A stretch of DNA of 64,000 nt from positions 186,001-250,000 of the forward strand of contig NC_068938.1 in the NCBI RefSeq assembly GCF_016801865.2. The letters are read 5' to 3'. A model generated the notes under the pieces. It was not told the origin of the DNA. It was given only the letters and a program-made list of their open reading frames with translations, and ran no database searches. This stretch comes from Culex pipiens pallens. Its lineage: Eukaryota > Arthropoda > Insecta > Diptera > Culicidae. A program made the translations under genes and the position numbers. Shown here piece by piece: positions 47,699 through 60,011 of this stretch (positions are counted from its first letter, which is position 1; every line of letters begins with the position of its first letter).

Positions 47699-50600
47699 TA
47701 TGACATACCTTTAAAATCAACATTTATGACGGCATCCGATAAGAAAAATTATTTACAACAATTTGGTGTAAAACATTCAAGAATTTAAAAAAAAAAATTC
47801 GAAATCGGCAAAAGTAATTTCCATGCTTATTTTTTCTGACTAGTCAATACCTGCAACTTTGCCCTCGACACCAATTCGATCTAAAAATTCCTTTGAAAGT
47901 TAAAGATTTTCGTTTATTTACGTACCATTTTTGTATTACCTATTGCCAAAAATGTATGGAGCTTGTATGTGTGAACCAATGGCACAAAATTGCTTCATTG
48001 ATCGTAATGAGGTCCTTACAAAGTTTGAGCCAGCTAAAAAAATATTTTTTTTTTCGAAATCGGCAAATTACGAAAGAATTGCTCATATGGACTCATATTT
48101 ATGGTACGAAATACAAATTGTAAAAATGCAAAATCCAACTCAGGGTTAATTTTCGCGGGGTCAATATCATCAGATTGACCCTACACAGTCGCAGCGAAAC
48201 GAAACAGTCGAAACGGCCGGCTTACAGTCGGTTTAAAATTTAAAATGCACACGAATGGCACTTCAAAAAGCTAAAGGGCACGTAAAGCGTAGAGCGCAAA
48301 AAATGAGAACGAAAATTCTCATCATAAAATCAGCCTCTGCTATTTCATGGAGCCGAAGCCGAAGCATCTCACAGTCGTCCAGGACTGTTGTTTACCCAGG
48401 CACATGACTTAAGTTTGAGTCATGAGAGAGTACATTGGTGTACACAGCGTGCACGTTACCATGCCCTCTCCTCCTCGGTGGAAGCTGTAAGAAAGGAATG
48501 GGATATAAAGAAAACATGTTTCAGAGTCATGAATGAATGAGAATGGAATGCCTTTTAGGATGGGCGCAGGTTTGACGAGACGGTCGAGGAAACGGCAACT
48601 TATCGAAATTTGTTACACCCCGTACAGCCGGAACGAACCAAACCGTCTAAATTATATATGGATGGGAAAAGAGGAGAAATCCTCCTTCTAGACGCCACGC
48701 AGTGATCAACCCATGTCATCTTAAATTTAGTTGAGTTGATGATTATAATACCTGTTGCCGAGGCAGTGGTCCCACTTCTGTCTACAAGAAGAAAAAAAAA
48801 CACATTGCGAGCTGGTCCAATTTATCTTCTTTCCCTGCACAGATGCTGTGAAATATGAGAATGCGAATTAATAATTAAGATACGCCTCGCATGAAATCGC
48901 AACCTTTGTTACTATTCACCGCCGGCATTCAAAAATGAATGAAAACGATACCATTTCCCCTGAATTAATTTGAGGAACACTACCCACTCTACTCACAATC
49001 AAAGCATATAATTTAATCGGATGTTTTTGATTTGATTGTAGACATAACAAAAAAAACCTTAAAACCAAAGCATTCTAACTTTAGACAAATTTAAAAGAAG
49101 AAACATATTTTAGTTACAGCGTATAACTCCGATCGATAGTCTTTCAAAAAATTAATGTAGCCTGAGCGCATGACGTGATATAATCTAATTAGCAAGTAAA
49201 AATGGTGATTTTTCACATTGCTGTTATAATTAGTACTGAAATCGCAAAACCACAAATGAGCATCGTCTGTCCAATAAAAATCCAAAGTTGGTCAACGGTA
49301 ACGATGATAATTTGTATGATCGTAAAGAAAGCAAACTGCTTGTGAGTTGGTATTTCTAATCAATTTGGTGTTTGAGGTGTTTTTTTTAATTTAATTTCTT
49401 ACAATATAGCAAATCTGTCCAAATAAAAATAATGTTTTGTTCTAAACTAGGCCAATAAACCGACTGGGGTGCATATCAAAATAAATGTATCATTGGTTTG
49501 CCCTCAGACAACACATCCCCAAGTAATCCCAGTCGTAAGCATAACAATCTTGGAACACGATCGCATACTTTCGCAGTTAAAGTTAAGCATCAAAATCCCG
49601 CTTACAATGCGACGGAAGCGAATTGGAATTTTATGACCACCACCTTCAACACGCTTGCATGCGTTCTCCCCATGACAATCATTTATTTACGACATGGCCA
49701 GGTCGCTTCGGAGGTGGTGGATCTTCTTTGCACCCAACCAAGGATTATGTCGCGCCGCGCGCTGTTCGAAGCTTTGCAAAACCACACAAGTCGTTTCTGT
49801 GTTTTTTTCTCTCTCTTTCGAATCGTGAGATTTTCTCTAGACTGATTGCAATGACTCAACAACGGGGTACGGCTCAAGAGTAAAATAAATAACCACAACA
49901 AAGACTTTAAAACATGGTTAGAATGCAACACTCCATCGGAGAATTATTTACAGATTTATTGGACTCACCTACAAACAAGCCCCACATGGCCCTCCGGCAC
50001 CAGTTTTAATTCTTGAAATAAAGCGAAATTATAACGCTCGTTTGAAATGTCAATCAGAAGATCTATTGTTCAAAATTGTTTTAGTTTTAAGTTTCAGAAT
50101 AATATTTATGTTAGATTTTATCCTTGTGACAGTAGATAGGATAAAACGAAAAATGATTTGAAATTTGCTTGGTTTCTTTAAAAATATAAACCATGCCATG
50201 AAAATCTGAACGGATCGATCAAATATGATACGCAGATCAGATTGGATGCAATACCATATGGCCATCCATCATTAGAAGGAAAAGAAAATCATTAACCCAA
50301 TTACTTAAGTTAGCAGTCACTATTTATCGCATCAAACATAATGCATGAGCATAACATATTGTGAATTATACGTACACCCAGTAGGAAACAAATACTTCAT
50401 ACACTTTATGTTTGGTTGACAAGTCAACATAAAATGAATTTCTCACGATTCACAATTTGTTACAATTGTATCACACTGTAATTGAAAAACAAAATAATGC
50501 AAAACTGTAACAATTAAATTGAGATGGACGAATTACACAGCTCGTGCCCAATTTTCTTATTTTTAATTGGATAAAATTCTAAATTAAAACTAAAAATTAA

Positions 50601-51133
50601 ATTCCTTGAAGTTAAAGTAGGATCAGATCTTAACTGCAACTGAATGTATGTGCATCAGCAGAATAAACAACTTGCACTGCAAGGAAGAGATTGTCGGTTG
50701 CAACAAAATTAATTACTGTCCGAGATAAGCTTATGGCCCAAAAATAGATGTTTGGACTAAACAAAATGTGTACATGTTTCTATAGGATAAACAGGCTTCT
50801 AAAACAGTAGACGTGTTGAAATTGTGGGAGAAGCCTAAAAAGGGGAGGGAGGTGGGGGTAGTTATGTTTTGGATGATTTTTGCAGTTCGTACTATTTAGA
50901 TGGTACCTTATTAAAAAAGTACATTTCATTATTGATTTATGTCTATGAAAAGAAACATAAAACAAAAAATAACTCCAGAGTTGTAATGTGTTGTTTTACG
51001 ATTACTTGTTAGTTAAACTGTATTAAAGTCAAGGAAGAAACTCCTATCAATTTGTTTTTTATTTAAAAGAAGGGTGTTCAGGGGGCCTTAATCTATTTTC
51101 CCATTGTTCCTTTTGCCCATACGGTTAGGGAGC
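47699..51133. other. Intergenic stretch without recognisable genes
   Basis: AT-rich DNA with scattered moderately CpG-rich patches (48180-48420 and 49490-49760). Open frames up to about 115 codons occur, but I see no conserved motif, splice architecture or signal supporting any of them. A short palindrome GGGTCAATAT...ATTGACCC lies near 48159-48182. Confidence 0.5.
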
Positions 51134-51983
51134 GTTCTTTTATTGCGTAACGCAAAAAATCGCATTTTTAGACCCCCTTCCCCCTTCTTTCCTGGGTGCA
51201 GAATAGTGGTTCGCAAAGCGGCCTCAATTTAGAACTGTCAAAGTGGAACCAATTTACTGTTCGCAAAATGATACCAAGAAGTGGCAAGTATTGTAATCGA
51301 TCTATAATTTATTTTGTCGGTGGCGTCGAGCTTTTGAGGTATTTGAGGTAAACAAATCTTAAGAAGAGGGTAGAAATCGAGATTGGGTAAATTCGCCGCT
51401 AGCATTTCAATAAGCGCTATGTCTCTCGCAGAACCTACGTTTATGACGCTTTTTGAAATATTAGCGACAAATTTTCAATAACTTTGAATGACACATGCCA
51501 AACAATACTAAATAATCTTACTCCAACATTATCACTGCGCTTCAAAGATACACAATCTCGGAACTTCGATTCGGTTGTTCTTCTGATTCACAAAATTCCA
51601 CCCACTTCTGACGCAATATTTCGTCACGTGGAAATCAAAAAGGCCTCTTTTGGCCGCCCATCGATTAGTCTACGAACAAAAAAAAGTGCGAAGCCCTTAA
51701 TTTTTCAACGAAAATTTAAACATGAACAGATTAAAAAAAATCAAAAAGTCATTTCAGCAGCAAAAAATATGTCAAGCTTGAGCTTAAACATAGCCTTCCA
51801 CTTTGTTTATGTTTACAGCTGTAGTGCAGATGTATAAGTGAGGAGCAGTGGGGAGCATTCGAAAATCACGTTACGCATTCTGTCTTTTCAGCACCCAGCT
51901 TCTTTCCATACAAATTTATAAAAAATGTATGAAGTGACAGGCCTTCAACCCCCTCCCCCCACTGCGTTACGTAATAAAAGAAC
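51134..51983. mobile_element. Inverted-repeat element, GTTCTTTTATT type (850 bp)
   Basis: Left terminus GTTCTTTTATTGCGTAAC, right terminus GTTACGTAATAAAAGAAC, inverted copies with one mismatch, each next to a C/T-rich inner tract. A 117-codon open frame inside shows no transposase motif. Probably non-autonomous. Confidence 0.6.
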
Positions 51984-52151
51984 ATCGAAGCGACGCGGTT
52001 ATTGAGGTTGTTTTTTTTTTTTGTTTATGTGCCTATTTTTCGATAGAAATTAGTCCAAAATTTGTTGCTTGATGATGGAAAAGCATGCCGACGAATATGT
52101 TTTCGGGTTTATGATATTGCAACATCATTCTGTTGTTCTTTTCGTTCTATT

Positions 52152-53096
52152 AGGGGAGAGTGGGGAGACTTGATCCCCTTTTTTGTATTCCACATAACTC
52201 TGTCAATTTCTTACAAAACTATGAACTTTTTGCATGAATTGAAAGCTTAAACATTCAACTAAGTTTGGCTGATAAGGGCATTTCATCAGATGAACTTTTC
52301 GAATCATGCTAAGCGTTTTAAAAAAATATTTTAAACCGACATTTTCAAAATGTTAGGGGTAAATTGAGCCCCCTTTCAACATTTTGAAGAAATCTTAAGC
52401 AAAATATTTCTTATTCATCCAAACTTTTAATTTTCTTTAAGTTAAGGCAATTTCACATAAAACCTGTACGTTTGTGTTCAAAATAAAACAAGTTTAGTAT
52501 GAAAAATATTTAAAAATTTAAAATATTCTTTTTTAAACCAAAATTGAGCATGTTTACAAGAGCTGGTAATTTTTGTTTACAAAACATTTGAAAAATGGTT
52601 CAAACTGCAATAAGTTATGTACAACTATACTAAAGGAAACTATGTACGAAAACCCAGCCCAATTGATCAATCTTGAGGCTGATTCCAGTGACTGTAAAAA
52701 TGCAGGGATCAAGGCTCCCCAAACACATTTTTTTAAACAATTGATTGTAAAAATAGTATAACGATAAATTTAACGTCAAATGCGTAAGGGTTTTGGAGTT
52801 GATAAGTTTATCAAACAATTCATGTACAAAAAATATTTTTTAAATAAATCATTAAGTATTTTCTATACATATCAAAACAAAAAAAAAGTTCTCTTGGAGG
52901 TTTTTGCAGCACTTTTTGGAAAAATGTTTGTAACTCAATCTAAACATTTTTTAATTTTTTTCTCGGTTTTCTACAATGAGTTTTAGTAAATTTCGCACAA
53001 TTTTCTAGAACAAAGCTAATTGTTTTACCCACATGCTGACGAGATACAGGCTTGGGATCAAGTGTCCCCGGGGATCAAGTCTCCCCACTCTCCCCT
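52152..53096. mobile_element. Inverted-repeat element, AGGGGAGAGTGGGG type (945 bp)
   Basis: The left end AGGGGAGAGTGGGGAGACTT is matched by the exact inverted right end AAGTCTCCCCACTCTCCCCT, and ATT lies on both flanks as a possible 3-bp duplication. Internally AT-rich with GGGATCAAG-like echoes of the ends and no convincing ORF. Confidence 0.7.
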
Positions 53097-53180
53097 ATTC
53101 ACTGCTCACTTATTTAAAAAAAATCATTTTTGAATTAGAAATACATTTTAGGGGGAAAATCATTTTTAAAACTAATCTTA

Positions 53181-53621
53181 GGCCGTTGCCATTTTTTTTT
53201 TTGAAGTTTATGCCCCTCGCCTCTGACTAAAGTCGCGGAATAAAAAATGTTTAAAAAATCAATTTACGAGCCATGGTTTCAACATTTGAATGAAAAAAGT
53301 GTTTTTAAATGCATTATACACCTGTCCAGTTGTTTTGCTATAATTAGTTTCCAAAATATCTAAGTATTGACGAAAATTTTATTTTTCGCGAAAAAAAAAG
53401 TTTTTGCGGTTCTGTGCATTGGAACTCCATAAAAATTCAAAATATGTTAAATCCAGCTCAAACATGCTAAATATGAGTATCAATGCAGAAAAATGCGTTT
53501 TAGATTATTTTCAGTTGATTTAACTTCTGTTTTTATTGAAATTTTGAAGTTTTTTGAAAAAAAAAAAATAATTTGCCCCCCTAGGGGGCGACATAAACTT
53601 TGAAAAATATTTGCAACGGCC
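53181..53621. mobile_element. GGCCGTTGC MITE, copy 1
   Basis: Ends GGCCGTTGC and GCAACGGCC, flanked by TTA on both sides. Non-coding and AT-rich. A second, inverted copy lies in the satellite region at 61903-62576. Confidence 0.7.
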
Positions 53622-53791
53622 TTAACTTAAAATAAAATAAAACAAGAATTCATTGAAATATTCAAAATTATCAGTACGAGTAATCTACGAACTGTATTTC
53701 ACGATGAAAATCCGAGGGCTGTTACTTGTTCCTCACGAGTTTTGCAACCACGAATAAAAAACTGAATATTTTTTATAACTTTTTAAAAACA

Positions 53792-53797
53792 TTTATT
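53792..53797 (-). terminator. Poly(A) signal of the AFG2A gene
   Basis: TTTATT on the plus strand (AATAAA on the coding strand), about 31 bases past the stop codon. Confidence 0.6.
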
Positions 53798-53827
53798 TGT
53801 TATCTTACAGTATCAAATAACCATCAA

Positions 53828-56297
53828 TCACTGCTCTTGTTGCTTCAGGTAGTTCTCGTAAAGCATTAATAAATCTTCGCTGGTTCGTGGTTTGACAACG
53901 TTCAGGGCGTGATCGAAGAACTTTTGTGGAATTTCCAGCGTATCAAATGATTCTTCGAGTGCTTTTAATGCGGCTTCCTGGCAAATGGCTTCAATTTCCG
54001 ACCCCGAGTAGCCTTCTGTTCGAGCCACGAGATCATCCTGTTGAACATCAGCGGAAATCGGTATTTTGGACAACTTTATCCGGAATATTTCCTTCCTGGT
54101 GGCGAAGTCTGGTAACCGCACGTATATGATACGATCTAATCGTCCTGGCCTCATCAATGCTTTATCGATCAGATCTGGTCGGTTAGTTGCGGCGATAATT
54201 TTGACATTCTTGAGTGCACTAACTCCATCGATTTCGGTTAATATCTGTGCTAACACTCTTTCCCTAACCGAGCTGCCGGACTCGGCAGAACGTTCACCAC
54301 CGATCGCATCGATTTCATCAAAGAAGATGATCGATGGCGCCACCTGGCGTGCCTTTCGAAACAGTTCCCTGACGGCACGTTCCGATTCGCCGACCCACAT
54401 CGAGAAAAGCTCTGAACCTTTGATTGATAAGAAGTTTACCTTGCTTTCGGTTGCAATCGCCTTTGCTATCATCGTTTTGCTGCATCCAGGTGGGCCAAAC
54501 ATTAGCAGTCCCCTTGGAGGAGAGATTCCCAATCGGGTGAAGATTTCCGGCCGATGTATTGGCCACTCGATGATTTGACGGAGCTTAAGCTTAAGATCGT
54601 CCTGCCCACCGATATCAGCCCAGTGAACGTTTGGATTTTCGATCATGATTTCTCGCATAGCACTAGCCTTGACATGTTGCAGAGCCGAAGCCATGCTAGC
54701 GTAGGTTATCGTTGATTTGGCTTCATGACTTGCCCGTCCCACCAGACTGACTAAATCCGCCCCAACATAACCGTGCGTCACTTTGGCAATGCTTTTGATT
54801 TCATCCGGATGAAGGGCGTGTTTCTGAAGAGTTAAAGATTTCAACAGGATTTGCTCGCGTGCATCGGCATCCGGGATGGGAATTTCAAACTCATAATCCA
54901 ATCGACCACTTCTTCGCACAGCTGGATTCAACGAGTCGGGATTATCCGTGGTTCCAATCAACACTGTGCGTGATCCTCGCACCGAGCTGTTCAGGTTGTC
55001 TAGTAAATTCACAAAGAAGTTCGATAACCGTTTGACGATATCTGACGCTTCGGCTTTCGGACAGATGTTGTGCATTTCTTCGACGATCTAAAAGGTGCAA
55101 TAGAAAATTAATAACAGATTGAGATAGGTTTCATTTCTCCAGCTTACGATGATGGTTGGACTGGGATAATTCTGCAAAGCTTTGTTAAACAACTTTGATA
55201 CGTTGCCTTCTGATTCGCCGTAGAATTTGCTGAAAACCTCCGAGCAATTTATTCGAACAGTTTTGCACTTAAAGTGCGCGGCTAACGAGTTGACGAGAAG
55301 TGTTTTACCCGTTCCGGAAACACCGTAAACCAGAACGCCACGACTGATGGGCACATTGCTGTGGGTCGTCGATGTAGGTTTCGATATGCCCAGCGCGAGT
55401 TTGGTGATTTCTTTGAGTTCGCCAATCACAGTCTCAAGGCCACCAATGCGATCCAAGCAAAACGACACTGACTGCGTCTCCTGTGACGATCCAGTGGTCA
55501 CAATGGTCACGGTTGAATCTCGACTAATTTGGTAATATTTGCTGTCGCCGAGTGTTAGGTTCTGCAAACTTTGCTCAATTGTTCCCTTTGGCGAATCCTT
55601 CAACGAGATGTTGACTGCGTCAAACTGAATAACTTTGTTACACAATCTTAAGGTCAAGAGACTGCGTTCGTTCAAAACGCGACCGATGAATTGTTTTCGA
55701 ACTAGCTGGGCTAGCCAGAGCTTATTTTTGTCGACCCACGCTAAGCTTTCAGCTCCACCCTGAAGGTTCAGCTCCAATTCATGAGCAATCGAAATTGTGC
55801 TCTTGAACGGTTTGATGGACACTGATTTCTGGTCCTGGCCTTGAACTTCATCTAAAAATAAGTGAGTATTTAAGACTCAAATCTCCCTATCTTGTACAAT
55901 ACTTCCTACCGATATGATTCACGATGACACGAGCACCAAACTTGTCGTCCATTGGCCATACCTTACGAATGAAGCTGAACTTGGGAGATACCAGCGAAAC
56001 CTCAACGTAGTCTCCCAGGACTAGACCGAGCTTCGTAACGGCACCTCTGCCCATCAAGATCAACCCATCGAGCTGTGCTTCACCGACATCTTTAAGATCT
56101 TCAAACGTTGACAGCTTAAGGCACTCCACGCTGTTGCAGATCAGCTCAACCTCCGCCGTCAGATATCCGCTGAGTTTATCGACGTCCTGGCACTGGTCCT
56201 CCTGGTGCTGGCCCAGTTCCGCTGTTAGAATATGTCTCTTGCACTGCTCACATTTCCACCAGGTTGGTTTTTCCTTTTTAGCCGACTTCGGAGGCAT
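53828..56297 (-). CDS. AFG2A: AFG2A/SPATA5-type double AAA ATPase
   Basis: Three exons, 56297-55910, 55851-55148 and 55087-53828, join in frame to 783 aa. The N-terminus (ATG 56297) holds a putative C2HC zinc finger (WWKCEQCKRHILTAELGQH followed by C), then an N-domain. The first AAA module has Walker A YGVSGTGKT and Walker B IIIVEEMH, with glutamate where aspartate is usual. The second has GPPGCSKTMIAKAIA, Walker B IIFFDEIDAI and arginine-finger region RPGRLDRI. The GCSKT form of Walker A is shared with human AFG2A and argues for that family rather than VCP, NVL or PEX1. AFG2-type ATPases recycle Rlp24-type factors from cytoplasmic pre-60S ribosomes; the animal protein also acts in a larger complex with AFG2B. 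Codon use is more GC-rich than in the neighbouring genes, as expected for a broadly expressed gene (inference). Confidence 0.9.
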
Positions 56298-57012
56298 GTT
56301 TCCAAATCACAGACGAATGCACGTGAACTACCAAGTGTTGTTGTTTATGTTTTTGAACCGGCTTTGACAGCGCGCATTGTTAGTTCAGACAGAAGGTAAC
56401 AGATAGCGCATAACGTCGCAGTTATGCTCGCTCGTCGTAATCACGAAATGAAAACGTTTTTTTTTTGTGAAAACAAAATTGTTGGATCAAAATTTAGCAA
56501 ACTGCTAACTATCACCCCTTCTCTCGTGTTGAGATTGAGTTTAGATTGCTGCAATTTCGAGTTCAGCTTTTTTTTATCATAACATTATTTTAATTAGGTC
56601 CTTTTCGCTACTGGTTAGGACCGAGTCGGCTTTTGTAATTACATGTTTCTTAAAGCTAAGAGTAATTACAGAGGATCTTGTGTGTAAATGTTAGTGGGAG
56701 AGAGTTGAGTTCAGCTTTTCTAAACTGTAAAATTCGAATAGATGATAGTGTGTTACATTACCAAATTAAAGTTCTCAGTTAGTACTAAATTTTTACGGAC
56801 ACTACTATTTCCGCCATTTTGGATTATTTTTTTCCAGGGTACCTTAAAGCATTTTTGGGATCCCTCATACCAAAATAAGACCAAAATGATTTTTTTTTTG
56901 TGATTGCCAGCTTTTAAGAATTTATTGAGTTTATTAGGAAAAAAACAAATTTTCAAAAAACAAACACATATATTTGAAAATGAGAAATGTAAATTTAAAC
57001 GTTTAAAATATG
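56298..57012. other. AFG2A upstream region
   Basis: Presumed promoter and spacer of AFG2A, then AT-rich DNA grading into satellite. No coding region or clear core-promoter motif is identified. Confidence 0.5.
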
Positions 57013-60011
57013 TAAATAATTTAATAATTTAATAATTTAGTAATTCATAAATTTAATAATTTAATAATTTAATAATTTAATAATTTAATAATTAAATAAT
57101 TTAATAAATTAATGATTTAATAATTAAAAAATTTAATAATTAAATAATTAAATAATTTAATATTTTAATAATTTAATAATTTAAAAAAATAATAATTTAA
57201 TAATTTAATAATTTAATAATTTAATAATTTAATAATTTAATAATTTCATAATTAAATAATTTAATAATTTAATAATTTAATAATTTAATAATTTAATAAT
57301 TAAATAATTTAATAATTTAATAATTTAATAATTTAATAATTTAATAATTTAATAATTTAAGAATTTAATAATTTAATAATTTAATAATTTAATAATTTAA
57401 TAATTTAATAATTTAATAATTTAATAATTTAATAATTTAATAATTTAATAATTTAATAATTTAATAATTTAATAATTTAATAATTTAATAATTTAATAAT
57501 TTAATAATTTAATAATTTAATAATTTAATAATTTAATAATTTAATAATTTAATAATTTAATAATTTAATAATTTAATAATTTAATAATTTAATAATTTAA
57601 TAATTTAATAATTTAATAATTTAATAATTTAATAATTTAATAATTTAATAATTTAATAATTTAATAATTTAATAATTTAATAATTTAATAATTTAATAAT
57701 TTAATAATTTGATAATTTAATAATTTAATAATTTAATAATTTAATAATTTAATAATTTAATAATTTAATAATTTAATAATTTAATAATTTAATAATTTAA
57801 TAATTTAATAATTTAATAATTTAATAATTTAATAATTTAATAATTTAATAATTTAATAATTTAATAATTTAATAATTTAATAATTTAATAATTTAATAAT
57901 TTAATAATTTAATAATTTAATTTAATAATTTAATAATTTAATAATTTAATAATTTAATAATTTAGTAATTTAATAATTTAATAATTTAATGATTTAATAA
58001 TTTAATAATTTAATAATTTAATAATTTAATAATTTAATAATTTAATAATTTAATAATTTAATAATTTAATAATTTAATAATTTAATAATTTAATAATTTA
58101 ATAATTTAATAATTTAATAATTTAATAATTTAATAATTTAATAATTTAATAATTTAATAATTTAATAATTTAATAATTTAATAATTTAATAATTTAACAA
58201 TTTAATAATTTAATAATTTAATAATTTAATAATTTAATAATTTAATAATTTAATAATTTAATAATTTAATAATTTAATAATTTAATAATTTAATGATTTA
58301 ATAATTTAATAATTTAATAATTTAATAATTTAATAATTTAATAATTTAATAATTTAATAATTTAATAATTTAATAATTTAATAATTTAATAATTTAATAA
58401 TTTAATAATTTAATAATTTAATAATTTAATAATTTAATAATTTATAAATTTAATAATTTAATAATTTAATAATTTAATAATTTAATAATTTAATAATTTA
58501 ATAATTTAATAATTTAATAATTTAATAATTTAATAATTTAATAATTTAATAATTTAATAATTTAATAATTTAATAATTTAATAATTTAATAATTTAATAA
58601 TTTAATAATTTAATAATTTAATAATTTAATAATTTAATAATTTAATAATTTAATAATTTAATAATTTAATAATTTAATAATTTAATAATTTAATAATTTA
58701 ATAATTTAATAATTTAATAATTTAATAATTTAATAATTTAATAATTTAATAATTTAATAATTTAATAATTTAATAATTTAATAATTTAATAATTTAATAA
58801 TTTAATAATTTAATAATTTAATAATTTAATAATTTAATAATTTAATAATTTAATAATTTAATAATTTAATAATTTAATAATTTAATAATTTAATAATTTA
58901 TTAATTTAATAATTTAATAATTTAATAATTTAATAATTTAATAATTTAATAATTTAATAATTTAATAATTTAATAATTTAATAATTTAATAATTTAAAAT
59001 TTAATAATTTAATAATTTAATAATTTAATAATTTAATAATTTAATAATTTAATAATTTAATAATTTAATAATTTAATAATTTAATAATTTAATAATTTAA
59101 TAATTTAATAATTTAATAATTTAATAATTTAATAATTTAATAATTTAATAATTTAATAATTTAATAATTTAATAATTTAATAATTTAATAATTTAATAAT
59201 TTAATAATTTAATAATTTAATAATTTAATAATTTAATAATTTAATAATTTAATAATTTAATAATTTAATAATTTAATAATTTAATAATTTAATAATTTAA
59301 TAATTTAATAATTTAATAATTTAATAATTTAATAATTTAATAATTTAATAATTTAATAATTTAATAATTTAATAATTTAATAATTTAATAATTTAATAAT
59401 TTAATAATTTAATAATTTAATAATTTAATAATTTAATAATTTAATAATTTAATAATTTAATAATTTAATAATTTAATAATTTAATAATTTAATAATTTAA
59501 TAATTTAATAATTTAATAATTTAATAATTTAATAATTTAATAATTTAATAATTTAATAATTTAATAATTTAATAATTTAATAATTTAATAATTTAATAAT
59601 TTAATAATTTAATAATTTAATAATTTAATAATTTAATAATTTAATAATTTAATAATTTAATAATTTAATAATTTAATAATTTAATAATTTAATAATTTAA
59701 TAATTTAATAATTTAATAATTTAATAATTTAATAATTTAATAATTTAATAATTTAATAATTTAATAATTTAATAATTTAATAATTTAATAATTTAATAAT
59801 TTAATAATTTAATAATTTAATAATTTAATAATTTAATAATTTAATAATTTAATAATTTAATAATTTAATAATTTAATAAATTAATAATTTAATAATTTAA
59901 TAATTTAATAATTTAATAATTTAATAATTTAATAATTTTAATAATTTAATAATTTAATAATTTAATAATTTAATAATTTAATAATTTAATAATTTAATAA
60001 TTTAATAATTT
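57013..60011. repeat. (AATTTAAT)n satellite, main block
   Basis: About 3 kb of an 8-bp unit made of A and T only. It is very uniform, with rare single-base variants (GATTTAAT, a few AAATTAAT) and occasional phase shifts. The left edge is degenerate and the interior nearly perfect. Confidence 0.97.

Noticed and set aside
49498..49845. 115-codon open frame
   Set aside because: No recognisable motif, no splice or poly(A) context, and an overlapping frame of similar length; a chance ORF is likely.
54066..54578. 170-codon plus-strand open frame
   Set aside because: It is antisense to the AFG2A second AAA module, with no independent support.
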